Assembly: GCA_949357655.1 (NCBI GenBank)
Contig: CASHTG010000017.1
Location: 930,001 to 994,000, forward strand
DNA: 64,000 nucleotides
Source of the DNA: Parascedosporium putredinis
Lineage: Eukaryota > Ascomycota > Sordariomycetes > Microascales > Microascaceae
Direction: 5' to 3'
A model generated the notes under the pieces. That model ran no database searches and had not been told where the DNA came from. It saw only the letters and a program-made list of their open reading frames with translations. Each line of letters opens with the position of its first letter. The first letter of the stretch is position 1. Position numbers and translations under genes: made by a program. Positions 49,595-61,827 of the stretch are shown piece after piece.

Positions 49595-51719
49595 CAAGAG
49601 ACTAGCAACCCTGATAGCTGCGCGAGACAATCAAAGAGCAGCTAGGTCACGGACCCATGCGCTCTCCAACTCCCTTGGAGTCGACAGGCAAAGGAGCGGC
49701 TCAGACTTGGAGCATGCCAGCATTGGAGCCGCCCCACGGTGGATCACGAGAGGCAAAGGGCAAGCCCTGGGCCCTTTAGGGCGTCGGAAGCGGCACCCCG
49801 ACAAGTGCAAGTACGTTTTCCAAGAGTGATGATCCCCGAGTATAAATTTCAATCATGGGAGTATTACGACCCTCCTCGACCCTCATCCATGCCTCGAGGT
49901 CGGAGTTGGTCGCCAGCAAACGGCTGCTGTATGTACCCCCTTGTTGACCCTTGTCCATTAGTTGAGCCTCGTCACTAGGTATGGATCTCTTGATTGCATT
50001 GTTCTCACCATCGGCGAGAAGGAGCAATAATAGTCTACCTCTCTCTATCAGCTAATACGAACCGGTCCAAAAGGATTGACATTCGGGAACTATCAATTCT
50101 TCTATCTACATGACTATTCTTTCTTTTTCTTTTCCCCTTCACTTTCCCCTTCTTCAGGTACCCTTGTTAAAACTTTCTCATTGATCCTTCCCCTCACCTT
50201 CCTGATGGAGTGCAGGGTAGCACTGGGGCTCTCTCAGCTGGCTGAAGGGAGATGAGGTCTGGACAATCAACAAGTCGCCAGTTCCCGTTTACTGCGATTG
50301 ATGCCGGCCACTCTCTCGAGTAAGGCGGCTCTCAAGCACGAGTAAAGGGGGGCGGACATCGATACCAACACAGGTACGCGCATTATCATTACATCGTACA
50401 ATGATACTGGATGGAACACTGCGTTCAGCAGCTGCGAACAGGTTTGCCGCACCTCACGCCCTTTCCCTCCAACAGCCTCGGCTCATCCTTCCTCAATTGC
50501 GCTCTTTGACCAAGCCACTCCGAGCACGTCACAGTGTCCATCCAACCTAACACCATCCGGATTGGGAGCCCTCAGCCGTTGGGTCTCTTTTTCCTTACAG
50601 GTGGAGATGGGGGGACTGAATGGGGGCGAGCTGGAGCGCTTGATGCAGAGGGTAGTGTACACTAGAATGAAGAGGAGGACGAGGAGGGGGCTTCCGGAGA
50701 GGGGATTTGGCGGGGTGGAGCGTGACTACGCCTTCACACTTTTTAGTGTCGGCTTCCTGTTTGTTTCGTGTTGCGAAGCCGTTTGTGGCGCTAACTTCAG
50801 GCTTGGCCCGGAAGGGAGTAGCCCTGTCCCCATCATGGCCCCGTCTCCTGCCCTGGGGCCCCTTCACCTTTCCTGTCCAAAGAAGCGTGCGTTCGTTAGC
50901 GGCACAGCTCTTGATGGCTTGATGGGGGGGCGAAGAGCTATTGACGGTGACAGTCACGACCCAACGCCATTCTTTCAAAAGTTATCAATGGTGTACAAGG
51001 TACCACGGTACTTGGACTCTGTGCCCAAATCTTGAAAAGGAAAAGGACGATTCTTGTCGGACGTCTGGGTTTGGCTTCAGTCCCCTCAAGTAGGATGGAA
51101 AATGGAGAAAAGAACCGGGGAAAGGCATTAACGAGAACGGAGCCGAAGAGGAGAAAGAGGGGGGGAAGGGAAGATGGGGACGGGGGGATTGTGTAAAGCC
51201 AGAAATTGTCTTCAAATGTTCCTTTTTTTTTAATCATCAAGGGTATAATCCCGCCCATTGATACAGTTTAGTATACAGAATGTCGTTCCCTCTTATCCAC
51301 CCCAACGAAGAGGCGCCGTAGCATAAAAGTCGTCATCATGGCGAACCGAACTAACTGAGGAAGAGCAAGAGCCAGAGTTGAAGCGAACTTGTAGAAAAGG
51401 GGAGGGGAGGGGAAGGAAAGAAAGAAAGAAACAAAGACAGGCGAGGGGGAAATTTCCGTGACTCGAGAAGAAAAAAAGTGTCGAGCGGACGGAGCTCGTA
51501 GCCAGCTCTCGGAGCTCTCTGGCGGCTTTGAATCAGAAATCTATCGTGGAATGTGTGTAAGGGCAGGAAAGAAAAGAAAAGGAAAGGAAACCCCACCAAA
51601 CTCCGTCGCATCCCGGCCCGCATTCTTCCCTTTTCTGAGAAAAGAAGCAAATATAAAAGACAAAACAAGGAAAGGTACAAAAAGAAACCAGAAAAAGCAG
51701 CAATCATGTCCCCCTCGAC

Positions 51720-52499
51720 TCAAAAAAGAAACAAGAAGAAACCAAGTCTAAACATGACATCAACGAGCCGCATTGGTCGGCGTCCCCTCTGCTTTGAAGA
51801 TTGAATCATGGCCATAACCCGACAATTCGGCTTCTTCCAAGTCGGGTACCTCGTAGAAAAGTCGCGCATCGCCGTCTTTATCTGCCAGGCCATCTCAATC
51901 GCCTGCTTCGCTGCTCCCATATCAACGAGCAGCAAGTCCGCATCGTAGCTCGAATAGGCCATATCATCCGCCCCTGCCCATATAGCTGGGATGAACACAA
52001 GCTCTTCTAGCGCCGGCATGCGCAGCCGAACGAGTTCCAAAACGTCTGCCGTAAGAGAGTGTACGTATTTACACCCTACCCGGAACACAGCTTCGTTGAG
52101 TGCGAGTCGCCGCACACGGGCGAGATCTTCTGGGCAACAGAGAGACATGGCTGTGCGGAACTGCGCTTCGGAAGCTCCAAAGCCCTCACGATAGCCAAAG
52201 TAAAGGATGTCCGAGTCAGGATTGAAGAAGATGGTCCCCGGCTGACGGTACATGCCGAACGCGAGGCCGTGGTGCCTAAGGGCCTCTCTGCGAGCCTCAC
52301 GGCAGACGTGGAGGTTCGCTGGTGCATGGCAGGGGACACGCATTGGGGTAGTGTCGACAAGCTTGGAAATCGGTGGTTTTCGGTCTCTGAAGGAGACGGC
52401 GCGTCGATGTGGATGGGTACGATTCGCGGTTGGTGTAAATTAAGGTCCCATATAGTGAGACGAAGTTCTGCAGGGAGCTCTGGGAAGCGATGCTGTCAT
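51720..52499 (-). CDS. 2EXR-domain protein
   Basis: Member of the fungal 2EXR family, expanded in Pezizomycotina and of unknown function. The domain opens with HRFPELPAELRLTIWDLNL (about 52490-52440), continuing HQPRIVPIHIDAPSPSE, ANLHVCREARREALRHHGLA, FFNPDSDILYFGYREGFG. The C-terminal half has ARVRRLALNEAVFRVGCKYV and PALEELVFIPAIW, ending in a hydrophobic FFLFLF before TGA 51720-51722. The leading frame carries an in-frame stop just before HRFPELP. One added base near 52493 would instead join it to a frame reading VFHHDS upstream, so the true start is uncertain and could lie in an upstream exon (see 52791-52915). A second break near 52335-52345 shifts from the first half to the ANLHVCRE frame. 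It is the lone member in this window. Confidence 0.75.
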
Positions 52500-52736
52500 G
52501 ATGAAAAACTCGGTTAGCTTTGGAAAGAACAGTCAAGCAACGAGGTGGGCTTGTGGCCAGGGCGAAGAGCAGAATATGAGTGACGGGAGGCCGGGAGAAG
52601 CAGAGCCCCTCACCCCGTGCTCCCCTTCCGCAATATGAGCTTAAGCCTAGGGCCAAAAGCTGCTATCCGGGATCTAGACACCGGGTCGCAATAGAGGCGT
52701 TTTTTTAAAAACAACGAAGGAGCTGTCCGCTACCAG

Positions 52737-52764
52737 GTGTGTGTGTGTGTGTGTGTGTGTGTGT
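52737..52764. repeat. (GT)14 microsatellite
   Basis: Fourteen perfect GT units. On the minus strand it follows a GTAAGT splice donor-like site at about 52790 and would lie in the first intron of the 2EXR gene if the upstream exon is real. Confidence 0.95.
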
Positions 52765-52790
52765 AGGACAATAATGTACTTACGAAGAAC

Positions 52791-52915
52791 TCGGACGACT
52801 GTGCCATTCTCTCCAGACCTAGGCATGCGCTGCCTTCGCCGCGTAAGTCCGCTTTGCGAAGGACAAGTTCTTTTGGTGCCCTCTCTTTCCGCGTTGTTAA
52901 ATTAGTGGTGGACAA
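52791..52915 (-). CDS. Possible upstream exon of the 2EXR gene (hypothetical)
   Basis: On the minus strand an ATG at 52915 opens a 41-42 codon frame (MSTTNLTTRKERAPKELVLR, ending MAQSSEFF) that runs directly into GTAAGT, a consensus splice donor. The sequence is charged and not low-complexity. No acceptor is certain; CTTTCCAAAG at about 52530 or TTAAG at about 52645 are candidates. Could also be a separate short gene or chance. Confidence 0.25.
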
Positions 52916-53408
52916 TGCGCCTCAGAGCGATTGCGCCGCCGTCAACTCGTCCTTAAGCACGACAGGCGCCTGGGGTGCGGTTAAAAATCAGTCGTGGCCG
53001 GGGGCCGCAATTGTTGTCGAGAGAGAAAACTGTGGTGGGATAGTCGAATCGGTGGAGAAGGAGAGCCTCAGATGTCACTAGCGAAGATTGAGGAAGGAAC
53101 GAGGGTGTCCAAGGTTTCGGAGCTAGGTGGAGAGGAGAGACGGGTGGGAATAAGGAGGGGGCGGCGGGGGAGGAGGGGTGACGATGTGGTTGAGTGCTTG
53201 GTTGACGAAGCATACAAGAGGAGAGCGATGACGAGCAAGTCGGAGAGTGGGAGAAGGTCGAGAAGCAACAGGGAGAAAAAGAGGGAAAAAAAGAGTGGGA
53301 GAGAAGGCAAGTTCTAGATAAAGGACAAGAATACAATGGGAAGAAAGGCGCAAACGCAGCGGAGACAGGCTAAGACGGGAAAGAGGTGCAAACTGGATGT
53401 AAGGAGGG

Positions 53409-53447
53409 AGGGATGGATGGGTGGATGGTTGGATGGTTGGACGGATA
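53409..53447. repeat. TGGA/TGGT tetranucleotide repeat
   Basis: Imperfect tandem GGAT/TGGT units on the + strand inside a purine-rich block. The same tetramer family recurs near 59990-60060. Confidence 0.75.
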
Positions 53448-56400
53448 GTCTGCGTCGACAGAGGAAGGGTACCCTGGGAACGATGATATAGATGGTGATT
53501 TCAAGTACCACTGGCACCAGGAGGTAGTTCGTAGTATTAGATGCCGTCAAATTGTGGAGTGTAGTTTATGAAGTAGCGTGGCGTGGTGGGAAACGCGGCG
53601 GCTCGGCTTTGATAGGTTCGAGAGGGTGGCCTGCACAGGTCAAAACCCGGTGCCAAGTTGAATGTGGGGATGGAGCACGCTTGTAAATATATACATGGAC
53701 AGCATGCACCTGGTCCAAAACTTTCTCAGGTACCCTCCTCCAAGGGGGGCCGTGGCTGAGAGACGGAGAGATGGAGAGAGCAGCTCGGCGCGAGGCCCGT
53801 GACTGCGAAAGGCTCAAGACTTTGGTTCGATGCGCGGCACATGAAGCCTGGCCAGGCAGACAAGGGTCGATCAACTTGCGAAGGGAGGGTTGGCGAGGGA
53901 GAGGGGGAGAGGGAAGAAAAAGCAAAGAAGAAGAAGGTCGAAACAGGACCAAGAGACACTGAAGAGAACTTGCAGAGAAGGCCAACAGAAACGGCGTTCC
54001 GCGATCAATGTTCATGGTTCGGACTATTCTCCACTCCCATGGGTGGATGCCGTCCTCTCTAAACCGCACCCCTCCTTCGATGCTCCCCTCCCAAGTCCGT
54101 TTGATGGCTCTATTCTTCTTGTCTCTTTGATTGCTCCCTGAGAACTAGCTTTGATGACGCACCCACCAAGAGAGAACATTGAAAGAAGAGAAAAATTAAA
54201 CAGGGTCGAAAAGTACCCCCAGAAGGGGGCAGGTCACTCCCTCATCAATCAACGGTACGAAAGTACTTTGGGCTCATTCGTCCAGCTGCTTGTGCATACT
54301 GTCCTTGGCTTTTGGTCCTCGCAACATTCGATACCCATTCATCAATCTTCTGTTATTAGGGCTCTTGTGAAAGCATAAGTACCCAGGACAGGAGTCAGGT
54401 TTCTACTAGCCCGCCAATATCCTCGCCCATGGTGGGCGTTTTACCCGTGCTTTTTTCCCCTTCTTCCATTACTTGTAGCGCCTATTGGACAAGTAAAAAC
54501 CCGGAAGTTCATCGTTGAAAGGATTGGTGCTGCTACTTCGTACATTGTAGAGAAAATTCCAACTAAGCCCCCACTGGGGCCTGAGTAGCGTTGGTCAGGG
54601 CATAGACTGTCGACCTGGGTGCCCATGCAAGCTGAATTTCGGCCGGATCACGGACGCGATTTGTCCATCACACAAGCCTGAACTTTACTTCACGGAAATA
54701 GCGCCCCCGCCAGGAGCCTTGGACGTGCTTTCCATATTCCGCTCAGTCTTATACACTAGATGTTTGCGGAAAGCGCCAGGGGTGTATGTAAGGCAGGGTA
54801 GCAGCTGAGCGCCCCCGGACAGAATGAGGGACCATCAGGAGTGGGCGAGGAGCATGTGGTTACCTTGAACGGGAAAATGGGTGCCTATCCGGAAGTGGAA
54901 ACTCCTTGGGGCCGGCAGCTTTGGAGGCAAAGCATGTATGAACGCTGGTTGAGTAGGACGAAGCGGGAAATGGCATGTGGCGCGTCCCAGAACCCAAGTT
55001 CCTGGGTAGGAAGCAATGCATCAAAAAGCAAGTGTATGGCGATGTTGGGCAGGGGGGGCGTTCACCGGTGGCAAGAGTCTGGGAAAGGAAACGAGCGAGG
55101 AGGGAAGGGGGCCAAGGTGGAAGAGTGTCCAATGTCCAGCTGGCAAAAGAATCATCCCGAAGCTTTCATCCAGCTGAAGTTTGGGATGATACACCGAGCA
55201 TGTGGTAGGGGACGCGCAGCAAAAGGGCGATTGGGGGTTCTGTGACGCGGCAAAGCCTGCAGCCACAACATCATCAGCAGAGGATCTCCCTTTGGACAGA
55301 GCACTGAGGAGCCTCGAACGCCTCGTGCACCTAGACCGTTAGCACATGCGGGAGCCCTTTGGTGCGGTTGCAGTCAAGGATCAGGCACAGTTGGGATGGG
55401 GAGTTGTTTGCAGGCCCTTTGTGTAGCCATTTCACCCTGCGTGGTGGGAAGCCCGTCGATGCAGGCCACAGGAGGGTAAAGCGTGGGAAGGAAAATGAGC
55501 TGCGATGCTACGCCATTTGATATTACAACGGCCGCCCTGTGGTGCAAGCAAGCTGACTTTCTAAATGATACAAGTAAAACGGGCCCTGCAGAAAGATTAC
55601 CATCCGTCCTGCTGAGCGGGTTCCACTGTTGCTGACCCCCTTGCTCCCTTGATTGATCAGTTGAATATTAGGTATTATTATCAAAGTATTATTTAGGAGG
55701 GATCAGTACAGAGGGGTTGAGGAGGAGCAGGACAGCAACGCACGCTGTCTTCGGATGAATAGCCTTCCAGCCATCCACAGTGCATCCGTCTGAAGCCTGG
55801 AGTGAATGATTCCCGCGCCCGCAGATGCAGGCACTTTCTGCCCCTTCCATAATTCAAGACTGCGAGGTAATGCAATGGATAGATCCATCAATCTACAAGT
55901 ATCTCACTGGATCCAACCTGATTGCTCGTCGCTCTGCTGTCTTCACAGAACATTGTGGGGCGGGCCAAAAATTGAAGGGAGCCTGCGCTCCTGTTCCCCC
56001 TCGCCCCGCCCTTCTTCCTTCAATGTGTGGGATGGGGGTTGATTTCTCACCTTTGGATGATCCAACTCGACTGTGACAAGTTGGAGTGATCTTCTCAACC
56101 AATGACATTAAATGAGTGAACGGAACAGGATATTGGGCAATATCAGTGCGGCGGGAGGAAACAGCACCTCGGAGCCGTCAACTGAATTAGGAATGAATTC
56201 AATACAGTGGCATGCGCTGGGTCATGTGGGAATTCACATAAACGGAAGGCGCCTCCGGGATAAACTATCCAGCAGCAACCTCGTGTTGGCTTGACCTGGG
56301 GTTCCGCGTGCGTACGGCCCCCTCCTTTCCATTACCCCCAGCCCGGGGTTGGTTCATAGCACGGCCAGAGGAAGGGGGCTATCAAGGCTATCAAGCTTTT

Positions 56401-59198
56401 TATTAAGATTGAAGGAGAGCAAAGTCGCATTGAGCTGAAGCCACGCAATTCGCGAGAGGCTTGCGTTCAAGTTGGTGGGCAGAAGAAGCTGGAAAAAGCT
56501 GACAGACTCGGTCCGTGGCAAGGTTGGGGAATGCTGTCCCGAGGCAAGCGTCGTGGAAAAAAAAAAAGCCTTCGATTCTTTCTCCTCCATGTCCCTTCTT
56601 TTACACGGCCTGTCGAGCTGGTCTTGGGAAAAGCCATGTCAAACGCCCTCATCTATTTTCTAGCTTTCTTTGCCCTCCCATTTCGACCCTCTTCACATGT
56701 GCCTCTATAGTGGGGAAGGGGTTTCACGACTGACGCTAACGCCGGCTCCCACTCTACCGTTAATGTGAAGCTGGCCAGTTGGGGTCGCCGAAACCCTGCC
56801 ACCGCCGCCAGCTCCGGATTACACCGGACAGCCAGTGGTAGAGGTGTGTGGGAGCGCGCTAGCAGCTGGAGGCATTAATGTTCTCTTTTCTTTTCGTTTC
56901 TTTTTGTTTCTTTTTCTTTTTGGCCCCCGAAACGAGCGAGCATGCTCTTCACGGCTCGAGATGTACCTCACAAGAACGCTTCAAGCTACACTCTATGCAG
57001 GCAAGAGGAAGAAAATAGGCTGTAAGGGGCTCACTTTCTTTTTTTCTTCTTTTTCTTCTTCTTCCCCCCGGGGGATATGTCATGTTTACGGCGTATTTTC
57101 ATATTAACAAGATTAATTAGAACCAAAATGGGTGGGGGAAGGGGAAGGTGGAAGGCTGAAACAAGGTAGGGAGGGAGCAGAAACGAGGAAGAGAGAAGAA
57201 AAAAGCTGCCTCATTTACCATCCACCCACAGCCAACGACCGTAAGTTCATGGATGGATCTCGGAAGCTTCGATAGGGGCGGGGCGAAGGAAGCGTTGAAG
57301 GGAGAGGGAGGGGGAAAAGAACATTGAAGGGGAAGGGGCGCGTATCATCAAAATTGAAAATTGAATTGAATCTCAAACCCGCAGTTCACTGCGCTTGAGC
57401 CAATCAAGGTACCGTGCAGCAAGCGGTTGGGCAAGACGAGGGAGAGGGAATGGTGGTGGGATTTGACGCACTCCAAAATGCACGGCCGCCCTCATTCCCA
57501 CACGTCCTAGGGTGATGCGGCAGCGACAAGTATGACACTAGCGTAGCGTAGTGTGCGGATGGCATTGGAAGAGGTGGAATGATCAATGATGGGGACCATT
57601 TCCATATCCAAGGGTCTTGTCGTGTTGACCCCGAGCTTTTCCACCGTCGAATCCTATATCTCAATATTGATTCAGATCAAATTTGCTTCTTTTGCAATTA
57701 TACGGTTTCCGCCCTCTTCGGTGCTGTTGATTACTCTTTCCCCTTGTAGCCTGCCGGAAAGTCCTCAATATGCTCCCTTCCCTAGATGCTTGCAAATTGC
57801 ATTGATGTTTGTATCCTTTTTTCCTTTCTTTTTCCTTCTTTTCTTCTTGGCAGGATCCCCAAAACAAAGCAGGAAACTGAACCCGGTCGCCCCACGAGGC
57901 CCGGGAACCGGTCCTCGAACGAGTAAGGAGGAATGGTAGGTTCGTCCGGCTGTTAACCGGGAGTTCAAAGGGGGCAAAACAACGCAATGTTCATCGTTCG
58001 TCTCATCTACATGTCTGTTGTCAGCCGGATGGCCACCTATTTCTGGGCTCGGAGTTCGGTACCGCTTTCAACAGGCAGGTTGCAGCAGCCCATTCAGGAA
58101 CACAATCAAAAAACATTGAAACGCTTACTCTATCCCATTAATGCTCGAAACCCGGAACCTCGCCGGGAGAGGCAACAAGACGACGAGACTTCAAATGAGG
58201 GTGACATAAGGGAACATTGAAACCTGCCTCTCTGCCTCTTTCAATGTCCCCTTCCTCTTGCCCACCTTGGAGGCTGTCCACGTCCCAGCATCCAAGGATA
58301 GTAGTATTAAGCGAAGTTTTTCTCATGCTGGAGGCTTGAAATTGGACTAATATTCGGTGCCAAATAATGCCATCAGTGCCCAGCCGCAGCGACCCTTGAC
58401 TGCAAAAGGGAAGTTGGGGATCTGCTTGGGCGTTCGAGCTGTTGAGCCCAAGTACCGCTCCCCGTTAGGGCTACACTATGGTGGGGAAGTTTCGGGCCTG
58501 TCTTTGATGAGACGACGCTAAAATAATTGCGTCCGTCACAACACACCGTTCAATGTCACCCACAGCCCTTTGCGCAAGCTAGGACGAGATACAACCTGAA
58601 GTACTTTACGGAAGGCAGTCAGCTCCCTGTAATTGACAGTCCCTGGCAGGGATGGTTGATGCTGGACATCCATCTCAAGCCGTCAAAAAGGCCACACGAC
58701 AGCCCCCACTTCCTTCCAACGGTGTGGCAGAGAAACCGCCTCGGTCTACTCCGGCCCGTGCTACTGCGTGCCCCGGGCTGCCAGCTTGTGAACCTACTTC
58801 CCGAGGAGTAAAGGCAGGGGTTGCAGGGTCACCCAAATACTAATGGATGTTGTATCCATGGACCGCCCTTTTACCATCCATCAGCAAGGTCTCACCTCAC
58901 TTTCCTTATCGCCGAGAAATGGACCCTTTTCGTCAGCGATATGCAGAGGGCAACAATCGATAGTTGCTGTCAATAGCTGACCCAAGGTGGTATAAGTACT
59001 CAGAGGGCGAAACCTGTTGGGTCACCTCCCTCATGCAATGCACGCACTCGTGCGGGCTAGCGCACCATCTTTATCTTCTCAAACCCTGTGTATGGGAGGT
59101 GGGCATACCATAGCAGCAGGGTTGTGTGCCCATGTCCCTCCAAGACTAACTCTACACTCCACTACAGCCAAGAAATTGACTGGTAGCGGTGGTGGGAG

Positions 59199-59256
59199 GG
59201 AAAAAGAAAAAGAGAAAGAAAGAAAAAGAAAAAGAAAAAGAAAAAAAGAAAAAAGG
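59199..59256. repeat. (GAAAAA)n-type polypurine tract
   Basis: About 58 bases of G/A only, with repeated GAAAAA units and one GAGAAA GAAA interruption. An open frame reading Lys/Glu/Arg repeats across it is a by-product. Confidence 0.9.
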
Positions 59257-59989
59257 TCAAGCGCCTCGCAAACCCCCGCTAGTCTAGCCACATTGGGCTT
59301 ATATCCGACTGTGGGCAAATGGTGGGCCCTGTTCTGGTCAGGGCGATCCTCCTGGATCCGCGCATCAACTCGACGGATGAAGCATCAACAATGGCCGTCA
59401 AAAGGCGTTTCACGAGAGATGCGCGCAGCGCCTCCTCGGCTCAGTTGCAAGAGAACCGCCCGAAACCTAGTGCGAAGGGGTTGCGGGATGGACCAAGCAG
59501 CAGTCCGGGCTTAGAAGAGAGCGACCAACCATGGATGGATTAATCAGTCCTGTGCATCCGTGTCCTGGCAAACGAACCATTGCAAGGTTTGTTGATCACC
59601 GAACTGTGTTAGAAATTGAATCCTTGCTGTCTGGGTCTTGCAACCTTGGAGATCGTACTTTCTGGGCTTCCAAAACCACTGGGTGGACCACAACCTCAAT
59701 GGGCTGATGTTCGACCCTGAAAACCACACTATCCTCTGGCCTAGAAAACCAGGACAAGAAAGGTGGTAAGAGTTTCAACCGGCTCCTCCACGCAGCTCGA
59801 ATTTTGAGAAATCTCGACACTTGACTTAGTTTACTCAAAGCAGGCTCTGTCAAAGGGTCAAGGCCATTCCAGTATAGTATCGTCCATCTGGCTTGGGGAG
59901 AGACGTGTGCATACGCAATGGCCCGATGGGCCCGGACATTTTCGTCCTCCATCATATACATTGCAACTATGGCCAGCCTATTGGGCATC

Positions 59990-60062
59990 TATAGATGAAT
60001 GTATGGATGGAGGATGGATCTGTTAAACAATTCCATCCATGGATGGATTCATGGATAGATTT
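59990..60062. repeat. ATGG-type repeat with a dyad
   Basis: Several ATGGATGG units, with the palindrome TCCATCCATGGATGGA near 60034-60049 that could form a short hairpin. No gene or known element is attached. Confidence 0.6.
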
Positions 60063-61031
60063 TTGTGGGAATCAAAGAAGGGGAGTGAAAAGAAGAATAT
60101 ATAAAAATAAACCAATATGATATGAGATAGCATATAAAATAAGAAAGAAAAAAGGAGCAGACCAAAAGCACGGAAAGTCGGAGACGCTGTGCGGGAACAA
60201 AGCCGACAAATCAACGACAAAGGCGCCCTTGGGAGGTCTCTAATTGTGGCCCCCGAAGAGGGTGAGCGCTGCTTCCCATGATTGGCGCGAGCTCCACGTC
60301 GGGTGCTTGTTAAGCGCTGGCGTTCCCTCCTTCCCCAAGCCAGCGGACCAATGTGAGAGCAGCATCTATCGCTTCGACTGCACCACCAGCGCAGCGCGGC
60401 TAGCACGTCGCTCCATTACCTATTCAAGAAGCCTTGACGCTGGGCTGCAAAGGACATTCTCCTCGCTCGCTCGAGTCCAGACCACGGCTTGAAAAATACA
60501 CGCGATATTGCGGTACGTCGTCGGCCGCCTTGATCTGGGCCAGAGTTGGTCGAGTTGTGGGCGGTTATTTTTTTGGGGTGGGGTCAGTAGATGTGATGGC
60601 TTATTTTGGAGCTGCAGATCGAAGGGCTAGGCGGCTCCCCGAGACCGAGTCCCAGAGCTATTTGAAGGGATGCGGTTCCGGGTTTTTTGGTATTCTTCAT
60701 GTCGTTTCGTTTACTGTTGTCAGGCTCCCGTTCTTCTTTTTACTATTCAAGCTGGTCTCTTTGCTTCATTCCTTCCCGGCCTTGCACTCTTTTACGTCGT
60801 TCGATCACGCATGGTGTCTGGGTTTCTACACTGTTTATGATAACATCTCTCCTTCCTTTGCCCTAGTGCCGCTGGTATCTTGACTCTGAACGACGACTTC
60901 ACTTGTTTCATTGCTTCGAACGTCTTCATTAAACCGATAACGTCGCCACCCCTGCTCGAAACGCTCTACTCTGTCCCCCTCCGCATCACGTTTGCTTCTC
61001 GATAACAAAGCGCTCTCCGTCCATCTCCGTC

Positions 61032-61827
61032 ATGTCTTCAAACGCCGACACCATGTCCGAGTCTAAGCATCAGATGAACTCGTCCGATTTCGAAGTTGAT
61101 TCCCATGACCTTCCATCCCAGTCCAAGGCCAAGACCGTCCATCTCTTGGACACCGTTCGCACCGCTTTGACTGCGGTCTCAATTCTTTCTGCCATCACCA
61201 TACTCGCCACCTCGGCAGATGCTTTATCTATCTACCAGGCGACTCACCTTCCCGAGGACCACCTTCTTCCTCTTTGGCCAGCCGCCTTCAACATACGCCC
61301 CACAATTGCCCTGGTCGTGTGTAGTACCATCGTTGTGGTGGCCAGTGCCATCTCTCTCGGGTTTGGAAAGACTAAGACGGTATGTATATCGATATACAAT
61401 TGTGGGATAAAAAGAAGGCGCCCACTCAAACCGACGCCTTTCTTGCGCCATCCCTAGGTTCCTAGCTGCTAACTTCGTCGAATAGCTCGGAAACCAGGTA
61501 TCCGTTGCCGCCATCGCTATTCTCGTACCGACTGTTGTGTCCCTGACCGCGGCGATCATCGCCATCTCCTTCTTCTACACCGTCAACGGCTCCGTGGAGG
61601 TCGATACCGTGCAGAGCTGGAGCTGCCAGTGGCGCGATGTTTCGATGTCGACGAGGCCACACTTTGGTACCCTATGCAGGCAAAGCCAGGCTTCGACTGG
61701 ACTCGCTGTCGCTCTCGTCCCAATCCAGGCCATTATCCTCGGCGTATCCGCTGTAGAGATGGTTCTCGCCAAGGCTGTGAACTCGGCGAGTGTTCCTTCA
61801 AGGAAGACGGCAAGCCCTGGTTTCTAG
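61032..61827 (+). CDS. Hypothetical four-helix membrane protein
   Basis: Two exons, 61032-61379 and 61486-61827, joined across a 106-base intron (GTATGT...GCTAAC...AATAG). A hydrophilic N-terminal 45 residues (MSSNADTMSESKHQMNSSDF...) precede four hydrophobic segments: ALTAVSILSAITILATSADA, IRPTIALVVCSTIVVVASAI, VSVAAIAILVPTVVSLTAAI and LAVALVPIQAIILGVSAVEM. A cysteine-containing loop lies between helices 3 and 4 (SWSCQWRDVSMSTRPHFGTL CRQSQ). I do not recognise a named family; the topology resembles MARVEL-like or other small fungal four-helix proteins. Length 229 residues. No frame break is needed in the helices, though the tail after AVEMVLAKAVNSA may be altered by one. Probable plasma- or endomembrane protein. 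Confidence 0.75.

Larger units (their letters stand above)
48069..51719. other. Long region without recognised genes, with homopolymer tracts
   Basis: About 3.6 kb. The left end is the promoter of the acid phosphatase gene (its coding strand is C/T-rich there). A T-rich run (about 48439-48470), a T23 run and an A19 run are present. The right end, 51000-51719, is purine-rich on the + strand and is probably the 3' UTR of the 2EXR gene. No protein is recognised. Confidence 0.45.
52500..61031. other. Longest region without recognised genes (8.5 kb)
   Basis: Apart from a possible extra exon of the 2EXR gene (52791-52915), I recognise no protein here. Contents: a (GT)14 microsatellite, a TGGA/TGGT repeat, a GAAAAA repeat, a purine-rich + strand block at 53050-53960 (pyrimidine-rich on the minus strand, as before a minus gene), and C/T-rich + strand blocks at 56570-56700, 56880-56935 and 57045-57070. 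The last 400 bases are the C/T-rich leader of the membrane-protein gene. Confidence 0.45.
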
